Part shown: piece after piece, positions 47,255 to 61,030 of the stretch
How positions within the stretch are numbered: the first letter of the stretch is position 1
Layout: each line of letters begins with the position of its first letter
From: Geosiphon pyriformis
Taxonomy: Eukaryota; Glomeromycota; Glomeromycetes; Archaeosporales; Geosiphonaceae
DNA length: 64,000 bases
Assembly: GCA_016748015.1 (NCBI GenBank)
Contig: JAAOMT010000603.1
Span: forward strand, 415,532-479,531
Reading direction: 5' to 3'
The notes under the pieces: model-generated
Told to the model about the DNA's origin: nothing
The model's input: the letters and a program-made list of their open reading frames with translations, nothing else
Database searches by the model: none
Program-made: the position numbers and the translations under genes

Positions 47255-49185
47255 TTTCTATTTTTTTTTTAATGTTGTTAATACTGTTTTGTTATTAATT
47301 CTGTTGTTAATAAAAGTTGATAAATCTTTAATAAGTCAATTTTTTTTTAAAATATCTTTTTATATTTTAAACTGTATATATTATTAAGCTTATAATAAAA
47401 TGATTAATTCTATATTAATTATTTATATAGTTATTTTGTAATAAAATTCAACTTTTTTTACCAAAAGATTTTATTTGTAGGCTCTTTAATTTAATATATA
47501 ATTATTTTATTGTTAATACTAAAGGTTTTTTTATCTTTTTTTTAATGTTGTTTTGTTGTTAATTCTATTGTTAATAAAAATCAATAAACTTTTAATAAGC
47601 TAATTCTTTTTTTAAAGTATCTTTTTATACTTTGAACTATGTTTGTTGTTAAACTTATAATAGAATAGCCAATTTTATGCCAATTATTTATATAGTTATT
47701 TTGCAGTAAAAGTCAACTTTTTTACAAAAAATCTTATCTATAAGCTTTTTAATTAATATATAGTTACTTTGTTATAAAAGTCAACTTTTTTACAAAAAAT
47801 TCCAACTATAGACTATTCAATGATATAAAAATAACAAAAAAACAAAAAAAAACAAAAAAAAGAAATAAAAAATGTGTTAAGAAAGTTGTTTCAAATTCAG
47901 ATCTGAAAGTTACTAATAATTATTGAAATTAATAACTAATTAATTTCAAAATATTAATATAAAATAGTTAATTTCAAAATAATAATAATTAAATATTTAT
48001 GTTTTTCAAAATAAGTTTTATTGAAATTAATTTGTAAGAAAAATAATTCTAAGAAAAGATATCTTTTTTTGTTAAGATAAAATTAAAATAAATTTTCTTG
48101 AAGAAAAAAGCTTTTTTTTTATATAATTTGTTGTAATACTATTCTATAATCTAGCAGTTTTTTTTAATATTTCGGTGAATTAAAAATATATTTTGTCAAA
48201 CTATAAATTATTTCTGTAAATAATATAAATTATTTTTGTAAAATATTAATTGTTTTATCAAATTACTTAATATTTTAGCAAATTTTGTATGTTATATAAT
48301 TCAATATATTACATAATTTAATCATTACAATTTTGTTATATTTGTGTTTTGTACAAATCAAGTTATTAATTAAATAATAATTCGAATAATTTAATAAGAT
48401 AATAGGTAATAAATTGATAATAATACATGCTAATTAATAATAAAAATTATAGAGATAATTTTATGCTAAATAATAACTCAAATTTCGGCTGATAATATTG
48501 TAAAAGTCAACTTTTTTACAGAAAATTTTGACTGTAGACTACTTAATAATATAAAAAAATTAAATTAAATTAGAGAAAAAAAAATAAGAAATATATTAAA
48601 AAAGTTGTTTTAGATTCAGATCTGAAAGTTACTAATAATTACTGAAATTAGTATTTAATCAATTTCAAAATATTAGTTTTGAATAATTTAATTTTAATTG
48701 TTTAATACTTTAAGAATTTTGGATTTTAAAGTGATATTTTATTAAATTAATTTGTAGAAACTGTATTGATTTTAAAGTAAAATTAAGTCTAAAAAAATAT
48801 CTAATAGAAAATAAAATTTTATTTTAATTTAGATACATTTTTTTAAAAAAAAAAACTTTTCTTTTATTTAACACTTTTTTTTCTAATATTTTAACAAATT
48901 AAAAATATATTTTATTAAACTATGAGTTATTTCAGTAAACTATTAGATATTTTGTTAAATTATTAAATATTTTAGTAAATTCTGAATATTATATAGTTTA
49001 GTATATTGCATAATTTGATTATTACAATTTAATTCTTTTTTGTGTTTTATATAAATCAGATTATTAATTAAATAATAATTTGAATAATTTGATAAAATAA
49101 TAAGTAATAAATTGAAATAATAATATATGTTAATTAATAATAAGAATTATAAAGATAATTTTATGTTAAAAAAAATTCCAAATTT
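47255..49185 (-). repeat. Decayed LTR copies related to the Gypsy LTR
   Basis: Two LTR-like stretches, about 47255-48490 and 48490-49185. Shared landmarks with the Gypsy LTR: AAAGTCAACTTTTTTAC, CTGAAAGTTACTAATAATTA, TTGAAATTA...AATTTCAAAATATTA, ATACAA/ATAATTTGTTGTAATACTA and TTTCGGTGAATTAAA (48166). The first contains an internal partial duplication (47255-47460 against 47520-47720). No internal Gypsy coding sequence lies between them. Orientation follows the Gypsy element. Confidence 0.75.
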
Positions 49186-50674
49186 TAGTTGATTTTTAGC
49201 TAACTTATTAATCAGTTTTGTAAAAATAATAAGACTATATTTCAAATTAGTAAACTTTAAATTTATTTTATTAAACATTAACAAAAAAGGTTTAATTTAT
49301 TAAAAAAACCAAATTTAAAAAAAAAACACCAAAAAACAAATAAAATAAAAAACTGTTAATAATTCAAGTTTTATTACCAAAAAACATTAAACAAAAAATA
49401 AAAGCCAATTTTTTAGCATAAATTTTAGCTAATTTAATTTTATTTAAATTTAACAACAGATTTTTTTTATTTAATTATTTGTTTACTTATTACTAATTTG
49501 CAAGCAATAAAAATATAATTAAACTTATTACAAGTTAAACAGATTGCTAAAATTAAATAAAACCAATAAAAAACAATACTTTTTATAATTAAAACATTAA
49601 TTACAATTTTGTATAAGCTTTTTTCTAAATCAAAACAAATAGTTATATACTTAACTCAAAAATAGTTTACTAAATTGTAGTTAATAATGCAAGTTTTTTT
49701 ATTAATTAAATTAATAAAATCTTACAAATTATAAGCATTTGTGTTTATTAAAAAAGTATAAAACAAAAACTTATATATCTTTTTAATATTTTATAATTGT
49801 TTGTTTATATTTATTCTTTTTATATAAACTGTATTTTTTTTAATAAAAATTAACTACTTAAATATTAAGAAATTAGCTTGATTTTAATTTTTTAACTTCA
49901 TAATAGCTTTCTGCTATAATTTTATTAATTGTATTTTAATTAATCTAATAATCTTATATTTAGCAAATACAGTATATATAGCTTTTAAAAATATTTTATA
50001 GATATTTTTTTAATTATTACTGTCTAATTTATTTAATTATTTACTGGTTTTTTAAAATTAGTGTTTACTAAAACATTTTAATTATTTGTTAATTTAGCTA
50101 TACTCAATATTGTTTTTTTAAAAGTAAAAAACTTTTAAATTATCTTACTGAATTTTAAAAAAATATCTATTTTTTTAAAACTATTTACATTAAAAAACAA
50201 ATTTTTAACAACTTTTAATTTATTTTAAGCTAATTTTTACTAAAAATTAAAAAATTTATATTTAAAACAAAAAATTTATAAACTGAAATATTAATTAATA
50301 ACTTTAAAAAAAAAAAAAGAGATTTATTCAAAATATTTTTATTATTATCATAACTATAAAATTAATTTTACCAAAAAATTTCTTAAGAGTACACTTTATC
50401 ACAATTTTAAGTCTTTTAAAAATTATATTAACATCTTTAAAACCAAAATTATTTTTATTATTAAGCTAAAACTGGTTTTTTTTACTAAAAAATATTTTTA
50501 TGTTTATATTATCTAATTTTATTGTGTTGTCAATATCTGAACCAATTAATTTATTAAGTAAAAAAACATCTTGAAAAATATTTATACTAATATTAATGAT
50601 TGATTTTTTTAGAATTCTACTTTTATACTTTTTTTTAGTTATTAAATCTGTTATAATTAAATCAAATTTAAAAA

Positions 50675-50676
<2 letters not shown>

Positions 50677-50705
<29 letters not shown>
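50677..50705. repeat. AT palindrome
   Basis: AATAATAATAATA runs directly into its own reverse complement TATTATTATTATT, a perfect hairpin-forming palindrome seen directly. Confidence 0.8.
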
Positions 50706-50760
50706 ATATTAAATTAACTGATTAATATAGAATTAAAAAAATAATATAATAAAAAAAATA

Positions 50761-50872
50761 TCAAAAATATTAGAAATATTAAGAATATTAAAAATTTTAA
50801 TAATACTAAAAAAATTAAAAAATCTTAAAAATAATTAAAAATACTAAAACATCTTATATTATTAAAAATAAG

Positions 50873-50921
<49 letters not shown>

Positions 50922-52439
50922 TTTTTTGTAATCTAAAAATTTATTTAATAATTAAATAAATTAAAAATTTAATTATTAAAATTATATAATAAAAAATAGT
51001 TATTTTACTTTACTTTTAAAAACACTAGATATTAAAAACATAATTATAAATAGTTAATATTTTAAATTAATAATTTTTAATTATGATTATTAACAAAATA
51101 TTAATTTTATTTTTTAATTTTTTGTTATTGTTAAATTAATTAGTTAAAATTAATTTATAAAAAATTAAAAGTTTATTAAAAGAATAAAAAACACCAAAAT
51201 AAATTAATTATTATATTAAAAAAATAAAATATTGAGTTTTTTTTATTATTTAATTATTTATTTTTTGTTTTTTATACAAAAAACTTCAAATAAAAATCTT
51301 AAAATTTATTAAAATCGTTAAAAATTATTAAAAAAATCATAGTACTAAATTATAAAACATAACTTAACAATTTTATTTATAATATTGTTTTTATTAAAAT
51401 TAAAATTTTATATATATAAAATATAAAATTATATTTTTTGGCAATTTTAAAAAATCTTAAAACACAAATCAAAAATAATTTTTTATTTAATTATAAATTT
51501 GAAAAAATATTTTTCAATTTTGAATTATATATTTTAAATTTTTGTTATTTTAAATTTTTTTTTAATTTATTAATATTTAAAAATAATAATAATAAAACAA
51601 GTTAAAAATAATTATTTTAAAATTAATATTATATTGTAATTTGTTATTTTATTATATAAAAAATAAAATTATTAATTTACTCAATTATTTAACAAAATAT
51701 ATATATATAATTCTTAATTCAATCTATTATATCTAATTTAATTTTCTATTTATTTTAATTTACTATATCTAATACAGTTTTTTATTTATAATTTATTGTA
51801 TTATTTAATTTAAAAACTGGTTTTATTTTTTGAACATAAATAAATATTAATATATTATTTGTTAACTCTTTTTAAAAATAAAATATATATAGTTTTTTGG
51901 TAGTATGCTTAAAAAAATAGGTATTTTATTTTTTTTATTTATAACACATAATTTTTTATTTCTATAAACAATTAATATTGTTTTTAAATAAGTAATAACT
52001 GTTAATATAATTATTAAATTTTAATATTACAAAAACAAATTTTTGTTTGTAATTATAAATTTTTTTTAATTTATCTGAATTTTATTTTTGTTATATTAAT
52101 TAATTTATAATTTGGTAATTTAACATAAAAATTGGAAAATTGGAAAATTGATTTTTATTTTTTATTTTTTTTTGTTTAGTTAATAGTTTATTAAATTTTT
52201 GATGCAGAAATTGGTATTTTTTTCTCTTAAATAATAACAAATTAATTTATAAAGTATTTTTTATAACAAAATTTTTATTTGATTTTTTTATTCATTGTCA
52301 ATTTTTTTATTCAAGTTGGTAATTTTTTTGTTTCTTTTTTCGACCAAATTATTTAAATAATAAATTATTTTTTTATATAATAACCAATTCTAAAATCTGT
52401 TTAAAAAACTAGTTTTTTGGAACCAGAATCAAACTGTAC
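50761..52439. other. AT-rich region with a microsatellite
   Basis: No gene recognised. An (AAT)n run of about 15 units lies at 50874-50919. Confidence 0.6.
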
Positions 52440-52740
52440 TAATTTAATAATATTTGATATTTATTAAGACTTTAAATAAATATATGTTAAGTTTTAATTT
52501 CGATTATTATTTTATGATTTTTATGGTAAATTTAGACAATTTTTCATTGAAATTAATTCTGATATTTATCAAAATTTAGCTGATTAGTGTAGTCTTAACT
52601 AGCTTGGATGGATGGTTACTTGTAGAAAACACATGAATAAAGTCTATTGTAATGTATGTGTATGTCTTATAAAAGTAGAACTTGACAAAACTATACTTTG
52701 TTATAACAGCTATAAAAAATAATAATAATAACATTATTAA
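52440..52740 (+). mobile_element. LINE 3' end remnant (copy F)
   Basis: GTGTAGTCTTAACTAGCTTG, GATGGTTACTTGTAGAAAAC and ACATGA at 52586-52636 follow the 3' UTR of copy C (GTGTAGTGTTGCC...CATGTAGAAAGTGCGTGA). The upstream part is too decayed to place. Confidence 0.65.
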
Positions 52741-54097
52741 AATACTTAATTAACAGCTAAGTTTTGTATAAATAAATTAAAAAGTTGTAAATCAAAAAGT
52801 TTTTTATAATTAATATAATTATAATTTTTAAATTTTTAAAATATAAATTATTTTTTTAATACAAAATTAAATTATTTTTAACATGTAAAAATTATATTAT
52901 TGGTTAATAATTTGATTGGTTATCATGTGAAAAAATAATATTAGCTAATAACTTGTTTTGGCTATTATGTGAATATTTTATCGAATATAATATTAAATTA
53001 AATTTCTATTTATAAATTATAAATTTTTAATGAAATTTATGTTTGACAAAAGCTTATTAAAAAATATAAGTAGATTTTTTTTATGCTTTTTGCGAGTATA
53101 ACCCAAACACAATTTACCGAGATGAAACATGACCTACATGCCGCATACTATGGGTAAACATAAATCTTTAGACTTAAAATATCTATATTAACCATACAAG
53201 TAGATTTATAAAGAAAAAATCAGATAATATAAATTTGATTACAATTCGATAAAATGTATATTGTTCGAAAGGCTAAACTTTATTTATTTAAAATTTAAAA
53301 TACAATCTTTTTGATAATCAACTCATATTGAATTTATTTAAATTGATTAAATATATATCGTTTCAAATAATCTATATTTTACAGTGTTTTGTCATTTTAA
53401 TTCACATTTAATGATCTCTATAAATTTCAAAAAAATTTGTATAATCTTTTAGCCTTGAATAAACTGGTCATTTTTTCTTGCACCAATCTTTCAGTTATCA
53501 TTAAAATAAAATTTAGCCTATTTTAAATACTTTTCTGTTTTTGAACATTGGTATACTAATTGCTGGGTTTTTCATATATTCAAGTGATTTTAATATTTGT
53601 GTAATATAAAATAATTATTTCTTCTGTATCTCGTTTTTTTCCAGAGACAAAAACCTTTTTTATTTAATTGTTCCAACTTTATTTATAGTACAATTAATGG
53701 TATTAATATGGAATAGTTATGTTTTTTATGAATCGAATTATTTATCCATTTCTCCATTCACGGAAAGTTCGAATATTTTTATCCTTTAATAAATTGAGCC
53801 TAGAGTAGATCTAAGCTTTAAATGTTTATATACATAATTATATTTGGCATTTTCATAAACATTAATCCGGGTCTTGGTAACTTCAAAAGGCAATTATTAT
53901 TTTTAGATTTAAAAGAGATCCTTAAAGTAATTTTTCTTTTACAAAATGATTAGTATGATATAAGTGTAATCTTAACTATATTTGATTTTAAGTTTTTCGA
54001 TGATAGAATATTTAAGAATAAAATTAAGGATAAAACTAAAAAACTAACCTCTATTCAAAAAAATTATTCTGTAAAGAAAAATAACTTTTTTCAAACA
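52741..54097. other. Intergenic region upstream of the membrane-protein gene
   Basis: AT-rich. From about 53060 on, the composition is more balanced and CpG reappears, as expected of a gene-flanking region. It should hold the promoter of the gene starting at 54098; no specific element was recognised. Confidence 0.5.
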
Positions 54098-54631
54098 ATG
54101 AAGCAATTTTTATTCGTCGTTTATTTTAATCATTACCTCTTGATTATTTCAATATTTTTATCTTTTTTTATTTTAGTCATTAAAAGTTCATCAATTAATG
54201 AAATAGTATACCCAATTGATTCGGAGGGAATTTTTTCGGTTGACATACTCTATGTCCAGAAAAATGGAACAATTTTGCTAGAATGTTATTATGAAGATCA
54301 CCATTATGATGCACACTTTAAACTTACGTCTGACGGTCGATTGTCTCGAGCCGAAGAAAAATATTATCGAGACAAGAGTAATATAACTGAAATTTATCCT
54401 CTTAACTCTGATTATCTTTTGGTAGAATATGAAAATCAAGGCAAAATATACTCATGGAATGGAACATTAGTTCAAAGGTTTCTATTAAATAACTCTTTAA
54501 AATAAAATCCCCTTAATTTTTTGAAAATAGTATTGATAATAAATAACGCTTTTCTCTAGTGATAGTATAGAATTAGCTACAGGGAACAACTCGTTAATAA
54601 ATAATATCCAAAATGACAAATTTCTTATTTG

Positions 54632-54672
<41 letters not shown>

Positions 54673-57460
54673 TAACAGAAATAGGGTGGACTATTTATAA
54701 TACTCCGTAAGTTAATAAATATAAGTTTTGAAAATATTCAATATATAAATCCAAATAATTTTTCCATATTTAATTTATATCTAGGACTGAATCCAATCAA
54801 AATGTCAATCCAATTTTTAATTCTACAATACTTAAATTGGAAGGAAATTTGACATCTAATTCCTTTTTTGCCACAACTGAAGGAGGCTTTGGATATGCAT
54901 ACATTGTTAATAATTCTCCCATTATTGATTCTCCCAGTATAAACTTGAAAACATATTCGGTATATGTCACATTTTGGGAGCCAGAAACAACTGACTTTGG
55001 TCTTCATTTTCTACTCGATCAATATGACGGAAATGATTTGAGTTTTGGATCATGTGATCCTCAAATAGATGGTTTGGGTCATTATTGTTCCCTGGAGCTA
55101 AGAACAACGGAATTTGGAATTAAAAAAACCCGTGGATTTACGATATCATTTCTTCAAAGTGGAGCAGTATTAAAATATGACACGAATTATCAATTTCTTA
55201 GCAACGACTCTTGGGAGTCAAATTCGACATCTTCAAAAACATATCCACTGCCTTATGGGGGAAAAATTACTCAAACCCAGAAATCGGATAATTCTAGCGT
55301 ATTTAATTTAAGTGATCAATTTGGAAACCAGAAGGAGTCATGGAACATTTGGCAAGACACTTTGATTATTTTACCAAACAATACTTTCTTAGCTGCTAAA
55401 TTCGAGAAGAACCATATTATAATATATTCCAAGAATTTACCACATTTTTTAAAAAACGGTAAGATCGAATGATGATATTTTTATAGAGTTTCATAATTTT
55501 TATTAATTTTTTTATTTGTATAGACACTGGATATGAAAATCCTTTGATCGAAATTACTTACCCTCGTCTTAATACGATAATTCCATTTGGGTGGCGCGAA
55601 ATAAATATCACTTATTCTAATGAAATCTCATTATCCAACAACAATAACAACAATATTTCTATTTATCAAATCAATGAGACTATACCAATTCTACGACAAA
55701 GTATCTCTGGAAAGAATTGTCGTGTGGGTTCGGATAAGAAAACTATCATAGTAGAAACAATATTAGAAAGTACATTTAATCAACCGGATAAAGATTATTT
55801 TATAGTCGTCGATAATAATTTTGTAAAAGATGCAAAATATAAGGAAGCCATTAAAGGAATCCGTAGAAATATTTGGCAATTTAAAACAGGTAAATGTACA
55901 TTTTTTTATTTTTTTGCTTTCTAGGAGATTCATTTTAAAATTTCATTCATTCATTCATTCATTAATTCGTTCGCTCGTTTGTTTAGATGGACGAGAAAAA
56001 AGCAAACATGCAGGTAAGAAGGTTTATTGCTTATTTTCTTTTAAAAATATTGAATATCGTTGTCTAACTAAAATACATAATGTTTATTAATTTAAGCTAC
56101 CCTGACTGGACTTTTGCGTCTGAATACAAATGGAACTTCGAATTTCACCGAAAGTAGAAACAGCAGTGGATTTTTCGAGACACTTGAAGATCAATTGGCT
56201 TTAACCATTCCAGTTGAAAGACATCGTATCGAAATCATTGATCATAAGACTGATAAATCAGGATCAGCAGGCCAAGAAATATTACAACTCAAAATTTCCT
56301 CAATAAACGATAAATTGGAAAGAAATCCTATGGAAATTGCAAATGATCTCGATACAATGGTTAAAAAGAAATGGCTCAGTCCTATTAGCATTTATTCACA
56401 TACAGGTTTTTTAGATGAGGCTTACGGGTTCCAAGTTAAACGTGAGTGATCATAATTTAATCTTCAATACTTGATTTCTATTAAATTACATATCTAAAAT
56501 ATCTGTACTTACACTATTTCTTTAGCCAATCTTTGGGAAGAAAATAAATTAAATTTAATTGCGATTGCTATTATTGCAGTAACATTAATGGCTCTATATT
56601 TTATAGGAAGAAAGAAAAATCCCGAGGTATATAACTTTTTATTATAATTAGAGTATATTAGAATTATTGCTGGTTTGAAATTTAAAATTAAACAAATATT
56701 TAATAACTTTTACAATTTTAGGGTAAAAATTTTATAATTATTTTTATAACATTGATTTTAGTCGATGTTGTAGTCGACATCATATTTGTTATAAATAATG
56801 GAAAAGATGTGAGAGATTTATATTTACTAAGGTAATCCTCAAAATTTTCAAATCTTTAAAAAATTCCTTAAAATCTGCAAAAATCTTATTAATTCTTTTA
56901 TCAATTAGCATTCTTTTCCTAGTTATATCTTTTGTTTTTAATAGTGGACTAGCAGTGTACATCGTAATTACAGAGATTACCATAAATTATGAATATGTTT
57001 TGTGGTTACGGAAACATGCAAAACCCGCTGCGTTATTTACTCTGCTCTCCGCTGCCGATATTGATGCTCTAAATCTCCTCTATTCGAAATATGCCAACTT
57101 TGATATTTTTAATGCCCCAATATCTAACAGAGTTGAAGATTTAATCTTCTGGGGTAGTGGTATTAATATTTTCATTGAAGATATTCCACAATTTATAATT
57201 CAGGTACGTTTTAGCTAAATGAAATTTTCAATGGTTGATTAGATTAAATATCTTACATAATTATTTTCAAATAGGTTATTTATTATCGAAATACTTTCGC
57301 ATATAATATTATTCCTTTAATAAGTCTTACTATGAGCTCAATAATTTTGAGCATGAATTTAATTTCTCGAATTTATGGCGTTTTTATTTGGTTCCGTGTT
57401 CAAAACGAATGGTCATCGATTAAATCCCAGGAAATAATTGAATTAAATTCCATTAAATAG
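54098..57460 (+). CDS. Putative secreted-ectodomain multi-pass membrane protein
   Basis: Ten exons: 54098-54477, 54560-54706, 54785-55458, 55524-55889, 55987-56013, 56097-56441, 56526-56626, 56722-56831, 56909-57203, 57275-57460; all join in frame with GT-AG introns of 70-110 nt. About 870 residues. The N-terminus has a hydrophobic signal or anchor (HYLLIISIFLSFFILVI). A large ectodomain with many N-glycosylation sites (NGT, NIT, NNS, NST) follows. It includes a poly-Asn tract from an AAT microsatellite. Then several membrane segments: LIAIAIIAVTLMALYFIG, FIIIFITLILVDVVVDIIFV, ILFLVISFVFNSGLAVYIVI and a last one around IIPLISLTMSSIILSM. The block INIFIEDIPQFIIQVIYY near the end recalls the intracellular part of some multi-pass families, but no family is assigned. 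The first donor (GTTTCT) is weak. Confidence 0.75.
54637..54672 (+). repeat. (AAT)n microsatellite inside an exon
   Basis: About 12 AAT units in the second exon of the membrane-protein gene, read as a run of Asn. Repeat length changes would alter the protein in steps of one residue without breaking the frame. Confidence 0.9.
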
Positions 57461-57762
57461 AATTCTAGCCATAAATTTAATTATTTATTTTACAATATTA
57501 TTTATTAATTTATCTTAATTTTTAATTTTTAATTTTTTGAATATAAAATAATTTTGTTACTTTGCAATTTTTTTTTCATATCACAAATGTTAATACATTT
57601 ATTTTTATTTCTATATATTAAAATATATGTTTTAATATTTAAAAATAATTGAATATTGTTTTTTTAATATATAAATTTTACATAAAATAATAAAAAATAA
57701 ATTTTTTAAGGAAAGAGAGAAATAATTGTTTTAACATTAATTATTTTATTGCAATAATTAGG

Positions 57763-57797
<35 letters not shown>

Positions 57798-60164
57798 AGG
57801 TTGAATTCTAGCTAAGATTACTATTGGAAGATATCTTATTGTAAAATTTTTATTAACAAATTACATTTTTTGACATAAAAAAGCTCTTTTTTTATACAAG
57901 TTTTCATTATACTATTATATGTTTTTGAAATTTTTGCAATATTTACTAATTTCTGTAAATAAATATGAATTTCAATGTACTATTCATTATTTCGAACTTT
58001 GATCAATTTCAACCTGAACTAATTGAACTTTGTTTAAATTTACTTGAAATCTATCTAAAATGCATGAATTTGAGTCTGAACTGCTTGAACTTTTTTGAAT
58101 TTTATCCTAAACTGCTTGATCAATACTAATTTCAAAATGAATAATTGAATAAATAAGTAATAAATAATTAGATAAATAAATAAATAAACTAATAAATAAA
58201 AAAACAGCAGATTTGTAAATTTTTATGATAAAAATACTGTACAGAATTCTTTTAGTAATTACTTAAAAAAAAATATAACAGATTTTATTTTAATATCTTT
58301 ATTTATTTATTTATTTTATATTGTTAATGTAGATGCAAAAGCTAAAGTAATAAGTAAGATTAAAATATTTGAAGACTTATAATAAAAGCTTTTTACAATA
58401 AATTTATGGTTTTATAACAATTAAGAAACTTAATGCCTAAATACAAAGATAAATATATAATGTTTTTAAAATTAAAATATTAATAATAATTAATAAATTC
58501 AGTTATAATTATTAATTAAAATAAAAATACAACAATACAATATATAATTATAATTATAATTAAGTAATGTACTATTTGTTTTAATATAAAATTTAATTTA
58601 AATTAAGACAACTATTTATTTGATTTTTTAAAAGTCTTATTATTTATACTTAATTGTATAAAAATAAGATTTACTTTTTTTAATAAAATAATATTAGTAA
58701 AAAAAATACAAACATACATAATTTTTTATATGTGAGAAAGTTTTAATGAATGTTTATAAATGTGTTTTTTTATTTAAATCATTTTTATTTACTTGTTTTT
58801 TTTTTTGTTAAATAATGTAGTAATAAAAATACATGTTTTTTAAAAATTTGATAACAAAATTATTTTTGGATTCTTTGTAATAATTTTTGGAAATACATAA
58901 ATTATTTTTTTTAAAATTTGTGGTTTTTTTTTCACACTATTTTTTTAAGTGATATAAAAATTGCTGGTAAAAAAATAATAATAGCATCAAATGTCTTACC
59001 AAAAAGTTTTATATTGTAAAAAAAATTAATATTTTATTTCAAATAATAAAATTTCTAAATTATATATATAATCAGCTATGGAAATCTTTTTTTTTTTGCA
59101 AATTTTTTCGGTTCCTAAATCTTTACTTTTTACTTTTTTATTTTATTTAATAATTATCCTTTATATAGTATCAATTTAAAATAATCTACTTGATTATATT
59201 TATTTTTAGTTCATATCTGATGAAACTAGATTAAAATTTAATTTTCAATGAAAATATTTATATAACTTTATTTCGCTAGCTGGGAAATTTAAATTAATTA
59301 TATCTTATTTGATTAAAGGTCCTCCATTGTCTTGTTGCTATTTTTTAATACAAAATAAAGCTGCTTTTCTATATAAATTTAAATCATTCTCATATTATTT
59401 ATCGATTTCGAAAATGATTATACTTTTATAAATAATTGGGTGATCTAAACTTTAGCCTGACCTAAAAAAGCGAATAATAAAAAATTTCATTTCTGATTCT
59501 GATTTAACTTAAAATAAGTTTATTAATTATCAAGAATTTTCTAGCATCAATCAATGGTATACACCGCCCACCCAATTGATTATTCAAAGGATAGAAAAAA
59601 TAAAAAAGCTCTAATTATCTTTTCGTAGAATAGGAATATTATTTCAAATGTGTTTTCAATTAACTCTTAAAGATAAATCTACTTAATTTAATCTATTTAA
59701 TACTTTATAAAGTGATGTGAAATTGGTTAGATGAAAGAAACTTATAATAGAAAATATACAAGACAATAATCAAAAACCAAATAGGGTATATTCAATATTA
59801 AATTTGGATCCAAAACCCACTTCAATGAAAATATTAAACTAACAGATTGTTCTATAAAGTTTGGACTTGCCGCGTCTTTCTTTACAGTTCTCATCTTTTG
59901 AATCAGCATATATTGCAAATTTAAATATAAAAATAAAATTAGCATTTTTTTAAAAGGTATTTAATTGCACACTTTTAACTTGAACTCTCAAAATATAACC
60001 AATTATACGTATAATTTGGCTCTGAAAAACTTAAGTAAAATAATAATAATAATCAATAATAATTAAAAATTTCACATAATTTTTCAAAGACATGGATGAT
60101 GTTTTTTTACAATCAAATTTTAGCAAGATTGAACAATTTAACGTGATTTAACTTTATTTAATCC
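57461..60164. other. AT-rich region with LTR-like relic
   Basis: No gene recognised. Four-base repeats (TTTA/AAAT) occur at about 57769-57796 and 58170-58200. Confidence 0.5.
57710..58200. repeat. Possible decayed LTR
   Basis: AAAAAAGCTC followed by TTTTTTTATACAAG, TTTCTGTAAATAAATATGAA and repeated TGAACT...GAACTTT motifs resemble the order of landmarks in the Gypsy LTR (AAAAGCTCTTCTTTTATACAA, then GAACTAC...GAACTATTG), but similarity is low. It may be another LTR family. Confidence 0.35.
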
Positions 60165-61030
60165 TCTAAAGTTCCCATTCTGCTACGTTAATTGGTACCC
60201 ATGGAAAAACCGAGATAGAACCTTGGATATAACCCAACAATTCGATGTTTTCTTAAGATCGTGGAAAAAAGTGGAGTCTTCAAATACTGGAAGTGAAATA
60301 GGAATTAATCCAATGCCTGAAAATTCTTTATTTTATTTCAATAATACTTTATCACACTGGTTAAATTCAGATACGACTATAATTAATAAATCATTATCAT
60401 CATCTCTATGTGTCGTCTTGAATATATATTTCAATAAGCATCAACAAGCATCAATAATTCAATCATATATTTTATTTGGTGTTCAACGTTATATTAATTA
60501 TTAGTATATATAAATTTATTAAGAAACCACTGAATTCGGTACAATTCAAAATAACTGGTCTTTTGCTTATGTTTCTAAAATAGTCTAATGTGTGCTATGG
60601 AAGAATAGGATATTCTAAAAACCTATTAAGAAATGGAAAAATTTATGTTATTATAGTTTATAACGAGCCTAAATTAGAATTGGTTCCTATGCAGTTTTTA
60701 ATACTAATAAATTTTTATGGTCGAGTTAGATAGCGTAGGTAAAGAAATTTTATAAATGTTTCATTTCTTAAAATTTATTATTATTAATTAGATAGTTGAT
60801 GAAAATATCCCACCATCTCATAGATTTCACGGAACTGTTGCAAGTAAGCTGTTTAAAAAAATTGAATCCCTTATTTTTGTGACATTTCAGTCATTTATTT
60901 ACAAAAACTTCGAAAAATCTTTTCATAAATTCGAATAGCATGGTTATAATAATATTTGGTGGTCCAGATGTTTCGGCAGTACACTATTATAATGATTTTT
61001 ACATTCTAAACACGTTAGCTTCAGTATGAT
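60165..61030 (+). pseudogene. Kelch-repeat protein fragment, degraded
   Basis: Several pieces in different frames on the plus strand recall fungal Kelch proteins. 60165-60235: SATLIGTHGKTEIEPW. 60219-60504: LDITQQFDVFLRSWKKVESS, ending VQRYINY-stop. 60790-60845: IPPSHRFHGTVA. 60937-61030: MVIIIFGGPDVSAVHYYNDF with YILNTLAS, the typical Kelch pattern IxFGG...YYNDxYxLxT. Stops and shifts between the pieces, and some introns, prevent a continuous model. It could be the remains of one gene of a family that is large in these fungi. Confidence 0.6.

Larger units (their letters stand above)
47200..50760 (-). mobile_element. LINE ORF1-region remnant (copy E), interrupted by LTRs
   Basis: Aligns on the same strand as decayed copy A. 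AACTAAACTAAAAAACTA at about 47212-47229 matches 14258-14275; from 49190, TTAGCTAACTTATTAATC matches 14298 onward, and ATAAGCATTTGTG at 49731 matches 14838. The coordinate offset stays near 34.9 kb between 49190 and 50160, so hardly any indels separate the copies. The sequence between 47255 and 49185 consists of LTR copies inserted into it. No coding capacity remains. Confidence 0.7.

Noticed and set aside
59742-59945. Minus-strand frame of 67 codons
   Set aside because: Hydrophobic, AT-driven composition, no motif, no splice or promoter context.
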